64,000 nucleotides of DNA from Aphis gossypii (taxonomy: Eukaryota > Arthropoda > Insecta > Hemiptera > Aphididae): assembly GCF_020184175.1 (NCBI RefSeq), contig NC_065530.1, positions 35,627,260 to 35,691,259 on the forward strand, written 5' to 3'. The translations under genes were made by a program, and so were the position numbers. The first letter of the stretch is position 1. Every line of letters begins with the position of its first letter. The notes beneath the pieces are model-generated. The model was not told the origin of the DNA. It ran no database searches and saw only the letters and a list, made by a program, of their open reading frames with translations. Below are positions 1-12,198 of this stretch, piece after piece.

Positions 1-2078
1 GGAATTATACATTTCATCCCATTTTACCAGTAATATATAAATTCTTTCATTTGAAGGGGAAAAGTGTAATTTTCAAACCAAAATTGAAGTAAAGGGTTGA
101 TGGTTATGTGATTATTAAGCTTAAAACAACCGAAAATGAGTGCGTCATACTAAGTACCTATATAGTTAAATATTTCGATTCTAATAATTGTTAGAAATAA
201 CTGATTTCGACACACTACAACTAACTGTATATTTTTAAATAAAATTACTTTAATTACTTAAGTTCTGACAAAAAAAAAAAATAAAATTTATAATAAATAT
301 TTAAATTATATTTCAAATAAAATGTATTTACGTGCACACCATCAATACTTGAACAATAATATTAAGTTGTATAAAATACGAATGATGGTGTTGACCTAAT
401 GAAACAGGGGGATGAGAAATAAAGACGAGGAAAATACAAGGGTTGAAAATTCTACCCCAAACATAAATGATGATTCATTGAAACCACTAAAAATTAGTAC
501 TTTTGTTCGAAATACTTCTACCATTTTAATTGGATATCTCCTCGAGCACTCGAGCCATGGTTTTCGGTCTAAATTTAACAACAAGAGAAAATAAAATGAA
601 ATTATCAAATACCTTAGAGTGTTTTTTTTTACTTAATGTTATTTATTTACACAACGTTATTCATGAGTGCAAAATTATCATCATTTTGTGTATACGTAAC
701 ACATATAATATACCAAATAAACTCGTATAAACATAATCATTGATGCGTTTAAAAATTCCATACTTAAGCAATCTGTCACCACAAAATTGACCACTGCTTA
801 AATGTATACATAGATATAGTAATATGGTAAAAGGTGCATAATATGTATATTTACATATGTGGTGACAATGACAAAGAGAAAGCTATTTAAACGATGATAA
901 AACAACATTAACACTGATATTGTTACAGAAATAATTATAATAATGCACAATTGGTGTTCCACTTTGGTTACATAAAAGTTTTATTTTAAATGAGTAAAAA
1001 CATTATATATTCGATAATTGAAAGAAAATTACCATTATAGGTATCTATTACGTAGGTATACAGTTATTACATCACGTTATTATTCACCCCTTGGTGGTAA
1101 TTTTTTCATCTTGATTTTTGGTCTGTTTCTGATGCACTAACAAAAACAAGATATCGGTTAAATAACCATAGATAATTATATTTGGGTCCGTATAGACGGT
1201 GGACGAAACAAAAATCCCAATGTTTTTTATATATATATATAATACACGCGTATGTGTATGTGTTTGAATGATTTGGGTTTTATGGACGAACAACTCTGAT
1301 AATTTTGTTAACGTCTACTCTGAATGAGCCTAATTAATTAAGTCGCCATAGATCCGTGAACGTTTTTGTTTTAAAAACAACTCCCTTAACAAGTTTGCAC
1401 GTAAAGAACAATAGAAAACAGTTTAATAACAATAATTGTGCGTGTCATGCGTTTGATCATTTTATTCCGATTTCATTGTAGTTCGATAGAATTAAAGACA
1501 AAAGGTAGCAGATGACACTTTAGTATTCAACAATAATATTATACAAAATTCGATTCACATAAACACGAAAAAAACAATAACTATAGTCGGAAGAGTCCAA
1601 AAAAAAAACAATAATAATAATAAAATTGTATCTCATAACGTGTAAACGTTTAGAGTATAGTAAAACGAAAATTGAATGACCGAAATAGGCGGCCAACTTA
1701 AGACCGTTGTTAGGATGTACAAATCATAACCAGTGATCGTGATGAGTATACAAGAGAAGAACGCCTCTAGTTCCGAGAGGTTGTTTTTTTTTTACCTCTT
1801 TTTTATGTCATTTACGTGTCAGAACTGTTGATGTCGCGTTAACCACTGTTTTTTTCACACGCCACAACAGCCGTACATTATATGTATGATGTATATCATA
1901 CGATATTATTAAGGCGATAAAAACTCGTCGACATCCTTATAGTATATAATAATATAAATCATATAGTAATATATACACACTTCAGCCATCACACAATTAC
2001 ATAAACCATTAAATTTTAATTTGCTAGGAAATTTATTTTTTTTTTTTAGAAAACTCACAATCTTACTTTATGTCTCAG
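1..2078 (+). other. trh upstream intron, partial
   Basis: This stretch holds no recognisable exon on either strand. It ends in a T-rich tract and the acceptor ctcag at 2074-2078, directly before the first trh exon in the window, so it is read as the 3' part of a trh intron. It contains short AT and CA/TG microsatellites (for example near 1227-1262) and several homopolymer A or T runs. The small ORFs in it have no family resemblance and no coding-like composition. Confidence 0.7.
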
Positions 2079-5000
2079 GTGGTGCTGTTGATTTGCAGAC
2101 TAAGGCCACAGTACACGTTTTCGCACAATCGAAAATGTGCGCCACCACTTTTGGGCGCAGTGTCTCTAGCTATCGCTCTACCCCCACCCAGCGTACATGA
2201 AATCAGACTGGAAACCGACATGTTCGTCACAAGATTATACTTCGATTTTCGAATAGCTCATTGCGAACCAAGGTAATTATAACGATTGAGATGTTCATAT
2301 TCTCTAAGATCAAGATATTTTTAGAAAACATTTTAATTTTAATGTACAAAATAATACGAACAACTTCATCATTCATCAATTTACAACCATTATTTGAAAA
2401 ATATATGTTTATTATTTACAACACTATTTTATACTTATAAGTTTATCGAAACATTATAATATTATGTACTCATAAGTTAGATATTATGAAGTATACAATT
2501 TTAAAACATACAATAACTGTGAGACCCATTGTTGCTGAAGATAACTTCACTTTGAGTTCTCATATGTATGTATATAGATACGCAAATGTATAACGATGAT
2601 TTATTATTATTATCACAGGGTAGCGGAAATACTAGATTATACGGCCGACGAACTGACTGGCATGAACATGTATACCCTGTGTCACGGCGAGGACGTGGGG
2701 AAACTCCGAAAATGTCACCTAGACCGTAAGTATAAAATATACTACGACATGTACGCACTATATAATGTTACGGCCATCAACTTTATAATATTATTATATT
2801 ATAACACAATACGGTCGTTACTATAGTTTTGAATGGTACCTGCGACGGCGAGCATTGTAATAGTATACGAGCAGCAGATACAGATAAAAATGTAAAATAA
2901 TATTATAATACGGGTCTCTGGGCAATGGTTGGAGTATCGTATATTATTATGTGGTGACTAGATACCGTAGGTAGCATGTAGGTATACTTCAACTAGATAT
3001 ACCTCCTACCTATGATATATATTATAATATCTCGCGTTAACGGGCATATAAATGGTGGCCATTTATATTTATACGCGATCGTAATTGAATAACGACCGGA
3101 AGAGCGTCATCAGTATTCAGAACAGTAATACGCACCGAGTATAATATTATAATATGTACTTACCTATTTTGTCTTCACCGAATACATCGTACACGAGACT
3201 ATGACTCTTGTTGGTGGACGACGATAACATCTAACGTGTAGCCATCGGGGTAATGGCTATATGGTCCGGTAATAGGGGGAAGGCGGAGCTTCCGGTGCGA
3301 TACCTGCCCGGCATATTTCAACAGGCGCAAGTGCCTCTGTAGCCACGCGTGTGTATTATCATCATTATCGTCATCATCACTGTCGTCGTCGTCATCTTCA
3401 ATACATACAGACATAGAAAAGTACTAACATATGGCCGTATATATATAGTACTGTAATGTAATATATTGCCATGCAATGACAAATCTGTAAAGGAGGAACC
3501 GACCATTTTTGTGTACATTTTATTATATATATATATGTATTGTATTATACGTAGTTGATGCATATAGGACTGCGTGTAGGTACGTTTTACTCGTCTTCGT
3601 GCAACAATTATGAGTATCTGGGAATTGTGTTATAGGAAGCGGTGGATTTACGTGGGTGGACCCCTGCAAACGTCAAAATAATATGTTGCACAACAATTTA
3701 TAATTATTTTGTTTCGTAAAATACGTATATATTTTATAAAAACTTATACATTTTAATGGATACATAGGTAGTAAAAACGCAAAAACAAAAATACAGTCAA
3801 TAATTATTCTTTTCTTTCTTTTAAGATAAAAATCAGTCTTCTGAAAAACTACATATTATTTTTATGGACCCCAACCAAGAAAAATAATTTTAAAAATTCG
3901 CGATTGGATAGTTAGGTATAGGTATCCTGTATGTGAGATACGAAAGAGAAATTTAAGGTACATTATGTCCACCGATCACCGCAATCAGTATACAACTATA
4001 ATATGGCGTATAGGTAAGTCGGTATTACTACAGTCGACGGAAAAACAATGTTCATTTCGTCATAGTCAAGTCGAATGAGTTGAATGCTTAAATATTATTG
4101 TGGCACCGCCATAGATCCGTCTTCCCAAAATTAATACGTACCTAAATATTCTACTCGAGTCGCGTGCAAGTGGCTTTCGGACAATAATAAAAATCGGATA
4201 TTATATTGTTATGGTATTATGAATTATTCGTCGTGTGTCTATAGACATTATATTTTATATAAAACTATTTCCACTTGTACATTTTAAACTGTGAATTTCC
4301 TACCTACTTATACACTTTATCATAACAATAGCTGGACATATTATGTAGTCATGTGCCCAATGCCCATGTATCATACTGTAGTAACTATTACTATCTACAT
4401 ATGAGGATTTTTTTATTTTTGGTGTAACATTTTTTTCAACAATGGAATCACATAATTAAAATTGTATAAATATATATTATAGTTACGTTTACTGTTAGCT
4501 GTTAGGTAGGCCTACTTGTACTATTCTAACTTTATACGCATTATATTATATTATATATTGCAAAGGTGGCCAACAAGTCGATCGCGACTCCCTTATGATT
4601 TTCTAAACAAAATAAATGTATATAAATACACTTATATATTTTTTATTATTAACGACCTTTTATTTTGGTCGATCGTAGGTAATAACCTAAAAAACTCAGA
4701 AGTCGATCAAAAGTCCATAAAAGTTTAACGCCCCTGATATATTGCATACAGCTATAATACTTATAGTCTTAGTAATATTTCATTGGAAGTAGTTAATATT
4801 TTTAACAGCTATTTTATGATTATTTACAAATTTTAAAACTAACTGACAATATAAATCTTTAGGTATAGGTATAATATAATGCAGTCGAGTCTTAAAAATA
4901 TATAATGTAAACCCAATACATATAAAAAAATATTCTATTTATCGATATCCTAATCAAATTAACATTTTTATTTTTTATTTCAGTGATTAACAAAGGACAA

Positions 5001-7839
5001 ATGATGACGCATTACTATAGGGTGATGAATAAAAATGGTGGTTATACTTGGATGCAGACGTGCGGTACGGTCGTCTGTAACTCGAAAAACGCCGAAGAAC
5101 AGAACATCATTTGCGTCAACTACGTAGTCAGGTAAGTTGTATATTATTTTAAATTTTAACCCCGCGCCAATTAGGTGTGTCCCCTCGTTTTGTATTCAGA
5201 ACATTCACCAGCTATAAAAAAAAAAAATGTGCGTAACATTATCCGAACCTCTGCGGAATATTGATCGTGGTGTATAATATTATGTATAATGTATTAATGT
5301 ATACCTATATATGATGATTTTAGTGCCAGAGAATTCGACAATTTGATAATGGATTGTTGCCAAATGGAAGAACACATTAGACAGAGGGTGGTGAAAAGAG
5401 AAGAAACAGGAGGCAACGACCCTGAGAATGGTTCACCCGATGGCAGTAGTGGTGGTAAGTGTGGTCATCACATACATTTTATGACACATAAGTCTAATAT
5501 GACCATGGTACAAAGTATAAACTAAACATCGGTTATTTTTAGATGGACGAGGAGGAAATCCTAGAAGAGATCACCTGACACCGGCTGACCTGGACGATGG
5601 TCATTCGGCGGACGGGCAGGGTGATCCGACGAGAGGCAGAAATCATGTAGACATAACCCAATTGAACAACGCGCCGTCCGAACGACTACAAGTGAGTTAA
5701 ATTAAACAATGTAGCAATTTGAACTACTTAGGTATTACAAGACGTGATAATGAAATTAACATATTTTATATGACGATGATATAATGCAATTGATATAAAA
5801 GTAAATATCAAATAGATAATATAAAAGTTTGAGAAGATTATAGGTATAATACGTTTTAACGAATACTTTTGTTTCCGACCGAGTAAAATACATTTGGATT
5901 TTTACATAGATTTCTATCCATTAGTTTTAATTTTATATCACATATTTTAAGGCTATTGTTATTAAGTTTTTATGAATTTCTTTTGCCTACTCTACTACTG
6001 ATATAAGCGTATGCCAGTTGACCTATGCGATTTAACTCTCGTCATCATAGTAATCATCGAAATCGACAAGTAATTATATAGTTATGAAAACGTACAGGTT
6101 TTGGATAACTTCAAAGCTGTCCTGGCCGAAGAGAAGCGCGAGTTTTTTCATCGTGTGTAAAACCGTATACAGCATTCGTACGTATAAAACGTACAAATAA
6201 TTATCATTTTTGAGGCGGGAAATATACCTGACCCGGGGCGCAAAATTTCCGATTATCCCCTCGGCACTCATTTGTACGTCGTGTATAATATTTTGTCCTC
6301 TAGACGACGTTTTGATATTAATTTGTGATGCGTTGTCGTGTTTCAGTTGAACAACAATAACAACAATAACAACAACAACAACAACAACAACAACAATAAC
6401 AACAACAGCATAGGATTACAACCGAAAAAGTCGGGCAACGACAAACGGAAAGCGCACAAGAGGAAAATCGCAGACCGGGACGAAGCGGCCGCGGCCGCGG
6501 TGGCGGCGGCTGCGGCCGACAGCTGCTGTAGCAGTTCGGAAGAGGACGTCGTGTCGGTGAGTCGGAAACAGCACTTCGCCAGCCTGAGCCCCGCCTCGTC
6601 GTCGTGTCAATCCACGTTGCCTCCGAGTCCGCCGAAAACGAACGGCGGCGGCGGCGACAAGAGACCGACCGCGAGCGATCCGAACGCCGTGAAAGAGCTC
6701 GAGCACGCCATGTCCAAGCACCTGCCGCCGGCCGCGGACAAGGCGGTGGCGGCGGCTGCGCACCAACCGACCGACTTCAGCACGGACGCGCTGCTCAAAC
6801 AACAGCAACAGAAGAGCACCATCCAGTGGATCGGAGCGCACCACTTGGGACATCACCATCACCTCCATCACCAGCAGCAGCAACAGCACCAGCTACAGCA
6901 GCAGCAGCAGCAGCAGAACGGCGCGGGCTTACACCTGCAGCATCAGCAGCACCAGCATCACCATCACCCCGCCGGCCCCCCTCATCACCACCATCTCCAT
7001 CACCACCAACAGCAGCACCAGCACCACCACCAGGGCAGCGCGTCGCAGCACGGCCAACAGCCGCCGGGCGGCGCACCGGGTGCCACGCTTCCGGCTTCGC
7101 TCTGCTCCGGCAGATATACGCCAACCGCGAGTCGGTGATCCGCGCCAACGTGCACGCTCCCCGGTCACCCGGTGCCGGCGGCGCGTCGTACTACGCGGGC
7201 GAGATGAGCACGTTGCCGACGCCGCCGGGCAGCGAGGGCGGTTACTCGGAACAGCAACAGTTCGGGCCGCAGAAAAACGAGTTCGGCGGCGGCGGCGGCG
7301 GCGGCGGAGCGTTGGCCGTGCCACCGCCGTACAGTTACGCCGATTACCATACGGCCATGACGCCGCCGTCGTCGGTGTCGCCGCGTGACAAGCACCAGCA
7401 CCAGCACCAGCAACAGCAACAGCAACAGCAGCACCAGCAACAGCACCAGTACGACCTGTACGGTCCGCCGCCGCCGCCGCCGCCCACGTCCGCGGACGCT
7501 TTGCTGCAGCTCCGGCAACAGCACTTGCACCAGCAGTACGGCCACCAGGCGGAGGTGACGTCGTCCGCCGCGCCACCCGCCCTGCCGCTGAAACCGCAGC
7601 CGTACAACCCCGCGCCGCCGCCGCCGCCCGCCGTGCCCATCGACCACTACGATCAGACGTCCGCGGCCGCTGCGGCCGCGGCCGCGGCGTTCTATCACTC
7701 GGCCGCCGGCTTCCATCTGTACCACCCGTCCAAGTCGACGATGGCCGCCGGCCCGCCGCTGCCGCCTCCGCCGCCGTCGTCCGTGTACGCCGCCGACCCG
7801 CTTAAGAACCACCACAACTGGTATTCCACTCCCACTTGA
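2079..7839 (+). CDS. trh: Trachealess, bHLH-PAS transcription factor (3' part, six exons)
   Basis: Exons: 2079-2272, 2619-2725, 4984-5131, 5324-5454, 5543-5691, 6347-7839, all with GT-AG borders and matching phases. The first exons encode the PAS-A/PAS-B linker and PAS-B (motifs HNRKCAPPLLG, FVTRLYFDFRIAHCEPR, YTLCHGEDVGKLRKCH, NKNGGYTWMQTC, EEQNIICVNYVV). The last exon carries the Trh/NPAS1/3-type tail: LEHAMSKHLP, TDFSTDALLKQ, LLRQIYANRESVIRA, TPPGSEGG and SVSPRDK. This family works as a nuclear heterodimer with Tango/ARNT and drives tracheal and salivary-duct fate in insects; that role is family knowledge. The bHLH and PAS-A exons are upstream of the window. The last exon has 19 Asn immediately after its start, then Ala, Gln, His, Gly and Pro runs. 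It is read in one frame to about 7099 and in another from about 7100 to the stop at 7837-7839. One extra base at that point gives 740 residues for the part in view. Trh rather than Sim is supported by the PAS-B and tail motifs. Confidence 0.9.
2726..4983 (+). other. trh intron, 2.26 kb
   Basis: Donor gtaag at 2726 and acceptor tttcag ending 4983. No coding exon was recognised. It is mostly AT-rich with a less AT-rich patch near 3200-3360 on which no family match was seen. Two pieces look like old DNA-transposon debris: around 3640-3680 (GGTGGATTTACG followed by GGGTGGACCCC) and around 4563-4735 (GTGGCCAACAAGTCGATCGCG, then GTCGATCAAAAGTCC). Neither has clear ends. Confidence 0.6.
5692..6346 (+). 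other. trh intron before the homopeptide exon
   Basis: Donor gtgagt at 5692, acceptor tttcag at 6341-6346. The intron is AT-rich, with no exon-like segment recognised. The acceptor placement is fixed because translation must continue from CGACTACAA into the Leu-Asn run that opens the last exon. Confidence 0.7.
7099..7100 (+). other. trh: Probable one-base deletion in the trh coding sequence
   Basis: Upstream of this point the frame gives the conserved stretch ending in TLPAS. Downstream, the adjacent frame gives LLRQIYANRESVIRANVH and runs open to the natural stop. An additional base between 7099 and 7100 joins them as TLPAS-ALLRQIYANRESV. The exon is 1493 nt long, one short of a multiple of three given its incoming phase. 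An intron is unlikely because there is no credible GT donor and acceptor pair of usable length here. In a GC-rich, repeat-filled exon the simplest cause is a consensus error. Confidence 0.75.
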
Positions 7840-9769
7840 GGGGGGGTTTAGATTTTGTAATATAATATATAGGTATATATGACGACGATAACGTGTAAAT
7901 TTCACCCCCTCATTACGCCATCGTACCCGCGAAAGCGTATATAGGTAATTATATATATAATACGTAAATGTTATAGGCAGGAGTTAATTTTTAAACCAAC
8001 ACAACGCTGCTCGCTCGTATTTCCTCGGACACGACTTGTTTTTCACAAACAAACTAAACAGCTATTATAGAGCTGCTGGTTTAATATTGTTACCCGTTTA
8101 TTGTGCGCACATAATATAATATACCACCTAACGATTCGCCATTTATTCCCTCGATATTATATTTTATTGATATCATTACCTTTTTAAACGTAGATAATAA
8201 TATTATAATGTTCACCGCGTGTTTATTATTATTAAACCGATAAAAATAAATGACTAAAATACTGAAATATTTTGTATAGATAATTTGATCTACGCTTATA
8301 AACGATAAGATGTAAGCTGAGGACACGATGTAGAGTGTAGTATGATGACAAAATAAGTATAGACATCTATGCAAAATGTTAACAGGTTCGACAGCGTACA
8401 TAGTTCGATAATAGCTGTTAAACGGATAGTGTAATATCCAGCCCAACTCGCTCTTCTAAACTTTGAATACTTGTAAATAACAAACCATGAAGTATAAATA
8501 ACAATTGAGAAATATAATGAAACTTTAAACTTACCATTATCAATAAATAGTCAAAACGTAATGTAAGTTTTAAGTGCCGAGGTATACGCCTTATACTTTA
8601 ATAACCCGTATACCTACTACCTACTCCCACCTACTCCAATGTGTGCGTTTTATTTTTTTATTTTATAAAAAAACTCACTTTATGTCCAAGAAAATACGGG
8701 TTCGGCATGAAGAAATAGCACCGTTATTATGTGCGATTGGTATACTTAGTTTTTAATTATTTTATTTACTGCTGCTGTATTCGTTTGAGACTGTAATATT
8801 GTCGTTATAATTATTTAGACTTATTAAATATAAATACTATAACAACTTTGTAAAAACCTACCATGGGTTGTATAAAATATGTAATACTTACGTATATATA
8901 TAAATATATATATTATATATATATATTATGCACATAAATACTATAAACAAACTATATATTTTGTTAAGACTATATCCTTTTTTTTTTTATTTACATATTT
9001 TAACCAAAGATTGTATTTTAGTGTCGAATTTTTAAACTGCGTGCCTACCAATTGTTTAATCAATTAATAATGTACCACTGCAGGTGTGTGTGTATATAGT
9101 TTAAATGTTTTTACATTTAAAAAAAATTGACGATTTCGACGTCTGGCGTTTATTTTTGGTTTGAAATGTAATTATGAAAACTTATCCAGAATAGTTAACT
9201 ATAATGAAATAATTCCAAACATAAATTCAGTGACATTACACAACTTTATGTATTGAAAAATACTTCACATAAAATTATATTCCGTCAAAATGACGCTACA
9301 TGTTTGTACATAATAATATTATTTTATACATACGAAATAATGATAATGTAGACTTTAATTATTATTATTATTATTTAATAGGTCTGTAAGTTATACGTAT
9401 AAAACATCATATCAAATTTATTTTAAATCTAAGTGCTGAAATGAAGACACCACAATATTTCAGTCTTGCACTCATCTGTATTGTTAGTAATAAGTTACGA
9501 GGTGTTTTTATTACACTATCGTTATGATTCAGTAAATACTATTTTATTATTTTTTACAATTAATATTTGTTTCTTTCCCTTAATTTTTTTTTTTTTTATT
9601 ATTATTTGAAAATATGTTAGGTACCTACCTAGTTAATTATTTTATTATTATTTTACGTTGGCTCAATTAATTTGTATATAATGTAATTTTTTACATACAT
9701 ATGTATAATATATATATATATATATATTAATATTATATTACTATATTATTACCTATTATTATTATTATG

Positions 9770-9807
<38 letters not shown>

Positions 9808-9945
9808 TATTATTACTACTATGAAGTTAATGCTATTTTAGTAAGTGTTAACTGAAATGTGCAATAGACACAAGTTTATATCAGTGATATTTATTCCTTG
9901 TTTGTAATTTAAAATATAAACAAAAATAATTTTAAAAATACGGTT
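7840..9945. other. trh 3' UTR and convergent intergenic region
   Basis: This region runs from the trh stop to the NAA80 stop on the other strand. It becomes AT-rich again within about 100 bases of the trh stop. It holds AT and ATT microsatellites (notably 8895-8930, 9355-9380, 9712-9728 and 9755-9818). A minus-strand AATAAA (plus TTTATT at 9890-9895) is a candidate poly(A) signal for NAA80. I could not choose a trh cleavage site among several AATAAA-like words. No further gene was recognised. Confidence 0.5.
9755..9818. repeat. ATT/TTA trinucleotide microsatellite
   Basis: A run of about 60 bases made of TTA/ATT units with a few substitutions, part of a longer AT-rich simple-repeat patch that starts near 9712 with (TA)n. 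Confidence 0.85.
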
Positions 9946-12198
9946 TCACGTCAATTGTTTTTTCATGAATGTTTTCCTTGATGGTACAATCACAGAAACC
10001 ATTTTTGAACTATTAATACTACTCACAGAGCCACCATAAATTGAAATTGGCTGACATTGAATATATCCGAGTTTTGAGTAAAACTCTTGTTTGTCTATTG
10101 TAGACAAGTATGCAACATTTAAGCCCAATCTATAAAAATAATTTAAACATTTAAATATCATTTAAATTATATTTATAATATTATTATTACGTTTTTATGT
10201 ACTCTTCAGTCTTGTGCATAAGATATTTTCCTAGTCCTTTTCCTCTGTGATGATTATCTATTACCACTAAAACAATAACAATTTGTATAATCAATTAAAC
10301 AAATATTACCTAGGTATGTTATTTTATAAGTGGAAAATGTGAGCACGATAGCTTAAGCTATAGCCAAATATCAAACATTGGAAGTTTGTCGAGTGTTATA
10401 CTTCACAGTTCACACTGATAACATTTTTGTACCTGCACAAAATATAATTCCACTTTCCACTTTGAGAAAAAAACACTAACTTGACATTGTATTATGTTGT
10501 ATTATCAAAATATTTAAGGTATTATTATACATATTATATACCGACATATTTCAAGTTCCAATATTACATGTAAAAAATAATGGTAAATAAGAGCTTTGAA
10601 AAAAGGCTATTATAGTTATACTTAATAGATTATCCAACCATTTTCTTTATGAGGATATTTTATTTGTAACATATTAAAATGTAATTTAATATTAATCAGC
10701 ACTAACACTAGGTATTTTAAAAGTAAACAAAATATTATTATTAATCACCTGTTTCGATAAACCCACCATCAGGAATAGATGGTATTGGTGTAATTTTTGC
10801 ATGCCCTAAAACTGTTTTGAAGTTATCTTCCTCTTTAACCAGCACCAAAGATGTTGGTAAGGTATCACATGACGCTTCCAAACTGTGTAACCTAAATAAC
10901 ACATACAAACTCATAATCATCAATATATTGACAAAATATTATTATTATTATTTCATATGATTATTTTCTAAATTTTGGAAACTTCAACGAGGATGTTATC
11001 TATATATTAAATTTAAATATAAAGTTGTAATAATATTGAAAGCCAAAAATCAGACTGTTCATTTGTTCTCAATTTTAAATAGGACAAATTATTAAATAAA
11101 TCTTAATTGCATAAACCCAAATACAAAAATTAATTATTGTCACATTACTAGGTGCAGTATAACATGATTAACAAATTATTTTCAAGTATAATAATAAAAA
11201 CAAAATTGTAGTCTAGTGAGTTAAGTTTAAGGTAGTTTACATTTTACAGTAGTTGAGATTTGGAAGTTGGAATATTAATATGATCTAATTAAACAATAAT
11301 CAATAATTAAATCATTTTACATTTACATTAAATTTATCTGCTTTTCATAAATTAATGGTCAATTTGACATCATTTACTAGGAACTCATAATCAAATTAAA
11401 TTATGACATGAAGATTTTTAAGACCTTTTAATAATTTAATTATTAAACAACATTTACTAATAAATAAACCTAATACATTTTATTAAATTACTGATAACTA
11501 AGGCTTGGATTTTGTAGAAAATATGCTACTTTTAAAGGGAGTGTTATAGAAAGATAATTTTTTTATGTAAATATGTTTTGATTTATAAGTAAACTTTATT
11601 TTTTTTCCTCTCACAAAATGTGTTTATTTTTTTTTTTACCTATTTTGTTCTTTTAACATAATTTTCATGGAAATTTAATACATTTCTTTATGATTTATAC
11701 ACTTTATATTTTTCTAGGATTTATTTTGCTACAAAATATAAACCTTTTAATGGATTTGATTTAAACAAAATACTTAATATGAAGTGTGCACCAATTACTT
11801 CAGTGGATGTAAAGCATTCGTTTTTAATGTATAAAAATATCATATCTAATAATAGAGTTAGTTTCAAAACCAAACATCTAGCTAAATATATGGGTCATTA
11901 ACAATTTTACGGTTTCTGTTATTTATTGTGTTTTAAGATCCAAGTCCCGCTAAAACTCATATTTTTTCAATTTTCTCAAATGTTAAGTATCTATTTGAAA
12001 TTGCATCAAAAATAAAACATCATCATGTCCCAATTTCAAAACAATACAATATATAAGAAAACTTTTATCAATTATTAATAAATTCAATAAATAATACCTA
12101 GCCATTTCACTGCGAGGCCATTCAGAATTAATTACAGCACAACATTGTTTGATGAAGTGTTTGTTTCGGTGTAATGGAAATACTTCAAATCGTTCCAT
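9946..12198 (-). CDS. Naa80: NAA80-like (NAT6) actin N-terminal acetyltransferase, GNAT fold
   Basis: Exons on the minus strand: 12198-12098, 10891-10749, 10266-10191, 10129-9946. All introns are GT-AG and the phases close to 167 residues. The N-terminus has INSEWPRS, matching the family's IN-x-WPRS region. The GNAT acetyl-CoA pyrophosphate loop is HRGKGLGK (about residues 88-95), preceded by strand VVID. The end motif FYSKLGY (Phe-Tyr-x-x-Leu-Gly-Tyr) is typical of the NAA80 C-terminal half. Known family members acetylate the processed acidic N-terminus of actin in the cytosol; that substrate is inferred from family. The protein is shorter than vertebrate NAA80, which has a long N-terminal extension and a proline-rich loop not seen here. 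Its first intron (1.2 kb) carries a hAT relic. The start at 12198 is chosen because it gives MERFEVFPLHR, directly before the conserved region. Confidence 0.88.
11499..11948 (+). mobile_element. Degenerate hAT-type element in NAA80 intron 1
   Basis: The left end reads AAGGCTTGGATTTTG and the right end, on the opposite strand, reads GGGACTTGGATCTTAAAAC. These are imperfect terminal inverted repeats that resemble those of the inner element at 42373-43108. Near the right end, 11789-11902 is open and encodes ITSVDVKHSFLMYKN and NNRVSFKTKH, the signature of the hAT C-terminal dimerisation region found in many CGGBP1-like aphid copies. There is no intact transposase, so this is a relic or a deletion derivative. 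Target-site duplications are not clear. Confidence 0.7.

Noticed and set aside
6604..7092. Plus-strand alternative frame upstream of the trh frame break
   Set aside because: It reads as a Arg/Ala/Pro-rich low-complexity product. The other frame has LEHAMSKHLP and TDFSTDALLKQ, so only the part after about 7100 is coding in this frame.
6416..7905. Long open frames on the minus strand opposite the last trh exon (about 157, 215 and 246 codons)
   Set aside because: They are Arg/Val/Ala-rich or Gly/Cys-rich translations of the complement of Gln, His, Pro and Ala repeats, which lack stops by composition. The plus strand carries recognisable Trh motifs.
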